DNA of 64,000 nucleotides. It comes from Gymnopus androsaceus JB14. Lineage: Eukaryota > Basidiomycota > Agaricomycetes > Agaricales > Omphalotaceae. Shown here piece after piece: positions 28,259-35,806 of the stretch. Where the stretch lies: contig ML769433.1 in assembly GCA_009733575.1 (NCBI GenBank), positions 193,589 to 257,588 on the forward strand, read 5' to 3'. The position numbers were made by a program, and so were the translations under genes. Position 1 is the stretch's first letter. Each line of letters starts with the position of its first letter. The notes under the pieces are model-generated. The model saw only the letters and a list, made by a program, of their open reading frames with translations. It searched no databases and was not told the origin of the DNA.

Positions 28259-28766
28259 CCATGTCCTGTACATAGTTTGCTAACCCTGCGAAACCTACGA
28301 ATTTTATACCTTCATACCTCCCGCCGAGCCCCTCTATCTATCCACACCAACAATCTAGATAGCATCTTGCATAAGTTCATCTCGTGTTGAATGGTGATTG
28401 TTTACCGACTGGCATGCACAACATCGCAACTTGATCCATGTGTGTTAGGGGAGACGGGTTGCTTTTGGAAAACATCAGCAGCTAGAACTCACTCTGCATG
28501 GACTTTCCACTCCTCCGATTTGGTCTCGTCTGAAAGACTAACTGGTTCACAAACAGCTACGAACAGACCACACGCATTGCCAGACTTGAGACCGGAGGTC
28601 GAATTATACAAGGATTTTACTCAGAATACCGATCCTCTACAGAGGGCGGGTTACCGAGCTAGGGTTTCACTTCAGACGGAGAAATGCACTTGTTCAAAGT
28701 AAAGAACTAGACAAAAGTAATTTCCGAGCATGTATGTACCAATTCCTTCAGTTAAATCAGACCTGA
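28259..28766. other. Intergenic, contains displaced ferric reductase fragment
   Basis: No complete gene. The central part (28484-28605) is the inverted fragment annotated separately. The rest gives only short frames. Confidence 0.4.
28484..28605 (-). pseudogene. Truncated, inverted fragment of the ferric reductase 3' end
   Basis: Read on the minus strand, this matches the plus-strand ferric reductase gene at 21132-21197 (from TCGACCTCCGGTC to GAACCAGTTAG) and, after a gap of about 45 bp, 21241-21295 (GAGACCAAATCGGAGGAGTGG to GAGTTCTAG). It includes the exon end and the splice donor (GAGTGAGTTC against GAGTAAGTTC), so the copy was made from DNA and not from spliced RNA. Scattered substitutions and a 1-nt insertion (GTGGAAAGTCC) show it is not recent. 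It lies about 7.3 kb from the parent in opposite orientation and carries no start. Confidence 0.85.
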
Positions 28767-30111
28767 TCAAGCCGGAGCTCCTGCCAAAGGTGTCCCTCCA
28801 GTCGTCACTGTAGTTGGTACGGGAACATCGCCCCATGGAGCCACCCCGTATGCACCCTCATCCACTGCTCCCGGCCAACTAGAGTAATCGAAGCCCGGTT
28901 GTTCAAACCCAGCCGGGACAGAACCGGGGAACGCACTCCAGGCTGCATCGGTAAAGATGTATGCAGTTGATGTACAATCTCCAGTGCAATAGTCATTTTG
29001 CGACGTAACCTGTATGGATGCCAATACACCCGCCGGGTTCGCTACAGTGAGTGTGTTGACCGCATACGCCGCGAATACGATTTCTGGGCCCTGGATATTA
29101 TCCACGACGTACTGCTGAGCAATCTGGAAGTCTGTGCCGCTTCCAATAAACAAGCCATTGACATACAGAGAGTACTCGTTGTCTGTGGTGATAAAGATGG
29201 TCGCGCTAGCAGAGGTCTGTCCAGTAGGAAGAGTGTACGTATACAGGAAAGCTCTGGCACCAGCAGGGGCATTCATACCCGAACCCGAAACCTCGTCCGT
29301 CCAGATCCAGGACGCTGGTGTGAACGTCAAAGGGTCTGTCCCAGCAAGAACGATATCACCCCAGGGCGCTATCCCATAGCTACCCTCGGAAACCGCAGGA
29401 GGCCAAGTACTATCGTCGAAAGATAACTCCTGGAAACCAGTGGGTATGCCACCTTCACTAGCACGCCATGTAGTGTCGGAAACGATTGTAGACGTCGTTC
29501 CATCTGTGTAGGTAATCACTGCATCCACCAACAGTCCCGCGGGGTTCGGTGCACTGGCTGTGTTCGTCGCGTTCACCGCGATGAGCACAGAGCAGCCGCA
29601 ATCCGACAAGTCGATGCACGTTGTACTGGCAGGGTTCCAACCGATCTGAGTAGTGATTTCATTGCCATTAACATAAAGCGTGCCCTCGTTGTCCACGGAG
29701 AACGCGATAGTCAGGAAAGCAGGGGTTTTGCCTTGGGGAGGAACGAAGTTTTTACGGAAGCCTCGTGAACCAATAGGTGCAACCCCGGCTGAGAGTTCGG
29801 GTGTCCAGATCCAGTCGGAGGAAGCGAAGCTAAGTGCGGGAGTAGCACGCTCAACTAGGCCTCTAACGTCGAGGCATTGTGTTTCATTGGATCGTTTCTT
29901 GTCTAATGGAGGCATTCATTTTAATACTGGAAAGATGTAGCTGGACGTTGACTCACTTTCAAGATTGCTAGCTCCAGCGACGGAGGTGCTAGTAGCAGCA
30001 AGGAGAACCAAGGTAACTGCAAGAGGAAGGTATGAATCAGAACGCGTAAAGGAAATCGATGACATGGGTGAAAGCATGCATACATTTCAGGAATTGCTTT
30101 AGCTTGAACAT
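28767..30111 (-). CDS. Secreted protein with two tandem carbohydrate-binding-like modules
   Basis: Exons: 30111-30084, 30016-29957, 29902-28767. The spliced N-terminus MFKLKQFLKFTLVLLAATS is a signal peptide, and NKKRSNE follows with a KR site suited to Kex2. The mature part holds two homologous modules of about 175 aa: ASSDWIWTPELS..NFVPP..SVDNEGTLYVNG and TPASWIWTDEVS..TYTLPTGQ..TTDNEYSLYVNG. Each ends in an Ala-Pro-Trp-Gly-Asp motif (YGIAPWGDI, YGVAPWGDV). The pattern of W-I-W, x-D-N-E and YVNG resembles jelly-roll, galactose-binding-like domains, as in lectins or the N-terminal domains of rhamnosidases, but no catalytic domain is attached. N-glycosylation sequons (NAT) occur. A TATA-like GATAAAAG lies about 45 bp upstream of the start (30152-30159). 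A lectin or adhesin role is inference. Confidence 0.75.
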
Positions 30112-30750
30112 GGTCAGACCTGGGTATGATTCCTTGTCTTGCACCAAACCTAGCTTTTATCCATTGCAAAGGCGCTTTACCAAATAGGAAAGAGGGTACT
30201 TACATGAAACGTTCGAATTAGGCATCCTTTCCGCTTTCGAATATCGTTGGAGCTACGCACGATTTTATTCATGCATCCTGTTGAGTGTGGCAGATTGCCG
30301 TAGCGTTTAAGCATATCTTCTGTCGTATACAGGATCATGAAGTGGAGTGGCTGAAGCGAACGCAATATAATTTCGATTCATAGTCGGACTTGTTCAAGAT
30401 ACTGGTTGTTGGCGTGACTAATGTAACTATTAAGCATTCTGTCAGCTAGTAAATAAGCTCGACTCTAGAATCTAAGGAAATAGAAATAATAAGCGTGTCA
30501 ATCTCAGTTCAGGATGTCCTTCAAAAGGAAGTTGATCATCTATCTACCTTGATTATATAGCTGGCTCTGGCGGCAGCAGCATAATCAATCCGCTCAGGAA
30601 GGAGTTTTGAGGCGCCATTGGTTAAACGACTGACACAAGAGTAAGAAACTACTCGGTCGGAGCTTTGAGTATATCAAAGGTGTACTGAAGCCTTGATTTA
30701 CACCATGCGGATGTCTGGCCTGAAGTAGAGAATGTTGAAAGTTAAGTTGA
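30112..30750. other. Intergenic between the secreted-protein gene and the transposon
   Basis: Promoter of the minus-strand secreted-protein gene, and what was probably the original upstream region of the serine palmitoyltransferase small-subunit gene before transposon insertion. No gene is seen. Confidence 0.4.
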
Positions 30751-30753
30751 AGT

Positions 30754-31056
30754 CACGGCTAGTGCATCAAATAATTTCGAGCGAAATTGATGTCGAAATT
30801 ATTTTTGAAAATAGTTGTCTTTTTCAGTATGAATCGCGGTCGAAAAAGACTGATAATTTCACCCGAAAAAGGTATCGCAATTCATTGTCTTTTTCAATCC
30901 GAATTTCGCCCGTAATCTCTATTGTTTTTCATGTGAAAAAGATAACGAAATATCTTATCTTTTTCGATCGAAATTTCTTTTAAATTTCGCTCAGGAAACG
31001 TAATGCCCAGTTCCTGCCAGGAGCTGGGCAGGAACTGGGCAGAATGGTCATGTGAT
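30754..31056 (+). repeat. Left terminal inverted repeat of the transposon
   Basis: Pairs with 31918-32209. The differences I see are a short patch near 30806-30818 (AAAATAGTTGT against AAAAAAATCGT), one base in GCCAGGAG/GCCGGGAG, and an 11-bp insertion near 31033-31043 that duplicates AACTGGGC. Contains alternating CTTTTTC and GAAAAAG at about 30819, 30842, 30875, 30890, 30934 and 30959. Confidence 0.9.
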
Positions 31057-31600
31057 GTCCCTGATAACGTCCTCAGGCATGGTAGCAGAAGCAAGACGGA
31101 CACGAATACCACTCGGGAGTCGTACCAAGCTCTGCGTACTCCGGACAGAAATATTTGCCCCATTCACTAGCGCTATGAGCTTCGTCGACGACGAGCTCCA
31201 CAAGGTTGAGAGATTTCGGTGAATCTTTCTGTTGATACACACAGGTTGAAAAAAGTTAGAATAAGTACCTGATATAAATCCAACCTGCCAAAAGTGCCAG
31301 ATAAAGTTCCAGTCCCTCTGCCGAGGAAAGCGATTCCATACATCATGTCTCTGCAGCAGGAAGGAAGAAGGTCATTCCAGAGCATCCAGTGTGGCAAGCA
31401 TCTATCCTTTTGATATCCAAGAGTCATGCCATCATTGGTTACAAAAGCATGTTTTTCAAATGCTCTGTAAGAAGTCTCCCAAGACGCATGATTTCCCTCA
31501 ATGATGGCAAGAGCCTTTGTCCCTGTACAGTCTTAAGACGGAGACATTTAGAACAAACCCAGTCTCCCAAAGCCATACTTCAACTTGCGTGAGGATTTTA
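31053..31600 (-). pseudogene. RecQ-type helicase fragment inside the transposon
   Basis: On the minus strand, 31216-31130 reads SLNLVELVVDEAHSASEWG followed by KYFCPEYAELG. This is RecQ motif II (DEAH, 31175-31192) with the flanking aromatic-rich loop of the family. One base out of frame, 31125-31050 continues PSGIRVRLASATMPEDV, the SAT (motif III) region. The frame break and the stop at the arm boundary show it cannot make a helicase. Upstream, an intron-like GTACTT..CAACAG (about 31268-31228) joins an open stretch (31427-31270; contains WMLWNDLLPSCCRDMM) that I do not recognise and that lacks the helicase P-loop. Origin could be a host RecQ gene or a telomere-linked helicase. Confidence 0.75.
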
Positions 31601-31779
31601 ATGAGAAATATTGAGATCATGCGGATAAGTGACCAGCAGCCAATCAGATCATTTAAAACATGAGAATCCTCACTCCAGGACGGCTGGAATAACTGTTACG
31701 GCATGCGGCTGCCGACTGCGCCAAAAAAAGATTTAAGCGCTCGTTTTTGGCAGTACTCGGCACCAGATGCCGGAACAGT

Positions 31780-31880
31780 TGTTCCAGCCCCTCTACGAGG
31801 AGTATTCAAACTTCGTTTGATCACATGCTTCAGCCATACTCCTCGTAGCGGGGATGGCTTTGGGTTGGCTTTGGGAGCCT
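31780..31880. repeat. Nested inverted repeat in the transposon core
   Basis: CTACGAGGAGTAT at about 31793-31805 is repeated inverted as ATACTCCTCGTAG at about 31835-31847, separated by about 30 bp. The flanks GTTCCAGCCCC and GGGGATGGC plus GCCTGGAAC extend the symmetry imperfectly. It could be a smaller element nested in the larger one. Confidence 0.55.
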
Positions 31881-31917
31881 GGAACAAACCCGCGTTTAGC
31901 GGTAATAAGAGTATGGA

Positions 31918-32209
31918 ATCACATGACTATCCTGCCCAGCTCCCGGCAGGAACTGGGCATTACGTTTCCTGAGCGAAATTTAAAAGAAATTTCGATCGAA
32001 AAAGATAAGATATTTCGTTATCTTTTTCACATGAAAAACAATAGAGATTACGGGCGAAATTCGGATTGAAAAAGACAATGAATTGCGATACCTTTTTCGG
32101 GTGAAATTATCAGTCTTTTTCGACCGCGATTCATACTGAAAAAGACGATTTTTTTCAAAAATAATTTCGACAACAATTTCGCTCGAAATTATTTGATGCA
32201 CTAGCCGTG
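31918..32209 (-). repeat. Right terminal inverted repeat of the transposon
   Basis: Inverted partner of 30754-31056. It ends in CTAGCCGTG next to the AGT duplication, 43 bp before the start codon of the downstream gene. Confidence 0.9.
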
Positions 32210-32251
32210 AGTTGCGCTTACAGTAGCGCCCATGAGATTAGGAGGCGCTTA

Positions 32252-32706
32252 ATGCCAAACCGCGCTTGCCTTCCCGCCCACTGCATCGAAATGATCCCTG
32301 ATACTCCTGCTCATCTTCCTCCTGCCCGTCCCAACCTTAAAGCTTTCCGACCTCCAAAATCCAAGTCGAAAGTTGCCTATGTGGTATGGAGAGTGCATAT
32401 GTGGATTGAAGGGACGTTCTCGCTTGGGATGCTTGAACCATGGGAGAAGCTTCTTCTTTGTACGAATTATTCCCTTTTCGTCTTGTCTTCATACTCTGAA
32501 GAAATTTCTCTTCAGTGATCATCTTCTTGGCTACATTCACGCTACTGGTTACTGGTGTCGTTCGATACCTTCCGCATCATATCTCAGTCATGAAACGACG
32601 AACTGTGTATTATTTGTGGGGGAGCGACAGCGGAGAGAGTCCAGTTCTTCAATGGCTTGGAAAATCTTCTTCTGGAAATTCTGCCACAGTAATGGGAGAA
32701 TTGTAG
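32252..32706 (+). CDS. Small subunit of serine palmitoyltransferase (ssSPT/Tsc3-type)
   Basis: Small ER membrane protein that stimulates the Lcb1/Lcb2 enzyme in the first step of sphingolipid synthesis. Exon 1 is 32252-32459, intron 32460-32515, exon 2 is 32516-32706; 132 aa. After a Pro-rich N-terminus comes WIEGTFSLGMLEPWEKLLL, the family signature (M-L-x-P-W-E-K), followed by a membrane segment IIFLATFTLLVTGVV and the YLPHHISVMKRRTVYYLWG block. The start could also be the second Met (residue 14). The transposon ends 43 bp upstream of the ATG, so promoter and leader must largely lie within or beyond the element. Assignment is from the motif; it should be checked by profile search. Confidence 0.75.
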
Positions 32707-33925
32707 AAAGTGAGTGCAATCGCTTTCCGCCTCTTCAATGTCTAATACTGGCACTTCCCTCTTCCAGTCTATAGAGCTTCATTAATCTTATATTATACAT
32801 TTGGCTGAAATCTTATTCTTTCCCTCCGTCAGCATATTGCGCAGGGATGGCCATTCAATAATATTTCTCAAGTCCACTGCGAAATTTGGCTAGCCATCCG
32901 TACATAAAGTCTTGGTTACCACTTGACTGCATGCTGGTCTACCATTATCATTATACAGGAAGGAACCACGGCCGCTAGGTTCATTAGCTTTTTTTTTGTT
33001 TCGGTTTATCGAATCAGAGAACGCGGCCGTGCTATGATACAATGATACATGTGCTCAAGAACACGACGGGTCAGTACGTCGGACTCATCCCTGCCTCGCT
33101 TTGCGATGGCCTACACCGACATGTTTAACCTTATAACCTCCGCCACACCTTAGCATGCGCTCCGACTCCCGAGGACACTTAGTGCGCCTCAAAAGCATCT
33201 TTCTCAATGGCTCTGACCTTTCAACTTGATTCTAGTATTATACTATTGCAGAATAACCAACTTTGAGGAAGAGCCTGATGACGCTCATCGATGTCAAATC
33301 GGAGGGAAATTATTCTGAGCCTGAAATACTGACGTGCTGGATCTTGTACAGTTTTCTCCGGTTTCCAGGTCTCAATCAGCAACCGGCATTTAAGGACGAC
33401 AAAGACGTCCGTGAGTGGTTGTGACTTTTGCCTGTACGTAGAGCCTTGCTCATTAGAAATATACCTCAGCTACTATCGATGAACTTGTTAGATGCATGTC
33501 TATAGAAACATCTATTGTAGGAGGACTAACAATCTCGACAAAGAGGTATTTGGGCACCCTGCTCCTTGCGTTCTGGTTGAATTTACGTTGGTACTGATCT
33601 CGATAATTAGGAGGTTCCGCTGCTATCCTCTCTTCCGCCCTCCACACGGTACATACCTAGAATTTCAGGCCTAAAGTACGCTATATCTGGACAGGAAATT
33701 TGCTAAAATCGCCCCGGAAGTACATCAAATGTTGACAAAGTCTTAGTGGAGATTCTGGGGTCCTTCGTAACGACGCGCGCGAGCTGGTTGATGCCTAAGG
33801 GAAGGACCCATATTACAGTAGTGTATGAATTAAAAGGATGAAGCCTACCCAGCTGGCGCAAAGTAGAATAGACGCGCGCTTAGCCTTCTTTCAACTTTCT
33901 TTCAAAAGCAGATTCATGAATGTAC
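32707..33925. other. Intergenic stretch
   Basis: No gene recognised. Short frames at 33453-33674 on both strands are without features. A T9 run lies at about 32992-33000. Confidence 0.4.
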
Positions 33926-33926
33926 C

Positions 33927-35343
33927 CTGATCGCCCAGCCTTGCGCTGGAATATCACCCAGTCACCCTTTTCCTCTGTTATCCAGACTATGTTCCATCTA
34001 CAGAGGATCTCGGACATCTAAAGGCTCGTCGTACCGAACCCCAGCTACAACTTACGCAGTCGGAATCGGAACTGGCTCGGGTACAGAGTTTGTTGGATGA
34101 TATCTTGCTCCAACAAGAAACTGTGAAGAAGTATGTGGACGCTCATCGCGCACTGATGTCTCCAATGCGTCGTATTCCAGCCGAAACTCTCGCAGAAATA
34201 CTTGTTTGTTGTCTTCCAGACGATCAACTTCCGGTTAGAGACCTAGCGGAGGCACCTTTGCTTTTTACGACAGTTTCTCGAGAGTGGAGACGAACGGCTA
34301 TTGCTACACCCGCGCTATGGGACTCACTGCACATATTCATTCCCTCGAACTTGAGCCCCGAAGCCTTTGAGAGAAGGGCTATAGGAATCTTTAGTTGGAG
34401 CGATCTGGTTCCCTGGAAATATCTATTTCACTTTATCTGGAGACCCAACCCACCTGGCGCTTTCCTGTAGGTGTTGGTGAACCCCTATTGATTCCCGACC
34501 CCGCAGTTGAAAGCAGACAAAGTTTCCTGGAAACGATCTTGTCGAAATTTAGCAGTAGAATCAAGGAATTGACTTACACTGAGTCAAACTTCGAAGACAT
34601 GACCGTTCACCTCCGAGCTGAAGAGACACTTGTGGCAGATTTGGAGGGCGATCCGGAGCTTCCATTTGCTTCTCTTGTACAGCGGATGAAGCGCTTGTCG
34701 ATCGCAGGGGATGTGAGAACTTACACTCAGATGGATCTCCCTTTCTCAGCCTTGTCGGCGTCGCTACTCGCGGCTACTGAAAGTAGAAACACTCACCTTG
34801 GGCGTCCCATTGACCCCGAGTTCATTGTGCCGTTGTCTCCCACATTTTCAAAACCTTAGGCTCTTGCATATTAGCAGCAAAAGAGTAAATGGTGATGAAT
34901 CCCAGGACATTGCGCCGTAAGATGACCTTCTGGAATGTCTTGGTTCTGGCACATTCACCGAAGGCAGTCCCAACCATCCATTGTGTCCTCACCTTCAGCA
35001 TATTTGATTCATCTTTGTCGATAAACACGGGGACATCACAAATGATGCTTTATTCACCTTCCTTGAAAGCTGTGTGTCGTTACAAGCTTGTGATGTATTT
35101 TTTCCAGAGCCACGACCAAAGCTCATTGAAGAAGAAGTACGAAGAGTAAAGGGATTGGATTCTGGACAGAAGATACAGATTCGATATGGCGACTTGCCTC
35201 CCTCTAATTTTCGCGACGACTCGGATTCACCTGTTATGGGGCTTATGGTATCGAGGAAATTCCGCGCGGTGCCCTGGGATATGATTAGGAGAGGTGGACC
35301 TGTTCCTTTGGATATGGAAGGAGAGTACGGAATAATAGTATAG
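33927..35343 (+). pseudogene. F-box protein pseudogene
   Basis: Open from about 33930 but without an ATG. It reads QLTQSESELARVQSLLDD (coiled coil), then the F-box-like core MRRIPAETLAEILVCC and VSREWRRTAIATPALWDSL. The frame shifts near 34390 to LERSGSLEISISLYLET, the usual continuation in these proteins, then near 34840 to IAP-stop-DDLLECLGSGTFTEG with in-frame stops (about 34915), and ends in an intact-looking tail (LPPSNFRDDSDSP). Several stops and shifts plus the missing start make this a pseudogene beyond what indel errors would explain. It is not closely similar to the triplicated F-box genes at 12-18 kb. Confidence 0.7.
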
Positions 35344-35806
35344 TCTCATTGCTATCCAATAGCCCATAAGCAGTATTTTCGTCTTGGTAGTATTTTGTGC
35401 ATCGAGATCTGTGTAGAAATAAATGTCCAAAAAGGTTTCAAAAATTAATCAAAGCCAGTCGCGTTCCGAAGTTCCAACAATATGGCTCAACATTTTGTGC
35501 GAACGTGAAGACGGTCCAAAGCCTGCAAGGCGTTCTGAACGCTACGATGGAGTTTAAAATTAGTCCGACCCTAATAAGGGATAAGTAGAGGAAGGAATTC
35601 ATTACATGGCACGACCTAGATATACTCTATAGAAATGCCGGTTCCATGGTACCGCGCGACGAGAGAGCCTTACATTTTGCGGTTATATGTGTATGGTGGA
35701 AATACTTGGCCTATGATGTGTATGAGCAGGTTCAAATGCACACATTTGAATTATACAACTTAATTGTTATGTAGATACGACTACTTATAGCGTACTTGTT
35801 TAATAT
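35344..35806. other. Intergenic between F-box pseudogene and NLR
   Basis: AT-rich, convergent 3' regions. No gene is seen. Confidence 0.4.

Larger units (their letters stand above)
30754..32209. mobile_element. Non-autonomous DNA transposon with ~300-bp terminal inverted repeats
   Basis: The left arm 30754-31056 and right arm 31918-32209 are inverted copies, nearly identical over about 290 bp. The outermost bases are CACGGCTAGTGCATC at the left and their complement at the right. A 3-bp direct repeat AGT (30751-30753 and 32210-32212) flanks the element and looks like the target-site duplication. CACnn ends with a 3-bp duplication fit the CACTA/CMC class, to which fungal Plavaka elements belong, but no transposase is present, so the class is inference. 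Each arm contains a series of CTTTTTC/GAAAAAG motifs. The core (31057-31917) carries a broken helicase piece and a second nested inverted repeat. Close identity of the arms suggests recent activity or homogenisation. Confidence 0.9.

Noticed and set aside
28484..28605. Possible antisense RNA gene to the ferric reductase
   Set aside because: The inverted match is patchy with a deletion and lies in an intergenic stretch without promoter signs; a displaced pseudogene fragment explains it.
31173..31427. Transposase in the transposon core
   Set aside because: The open stretch lacks any DDE-type or other transposase pattern; the only recognisable motifs are helicase motifs in the adjacent part.
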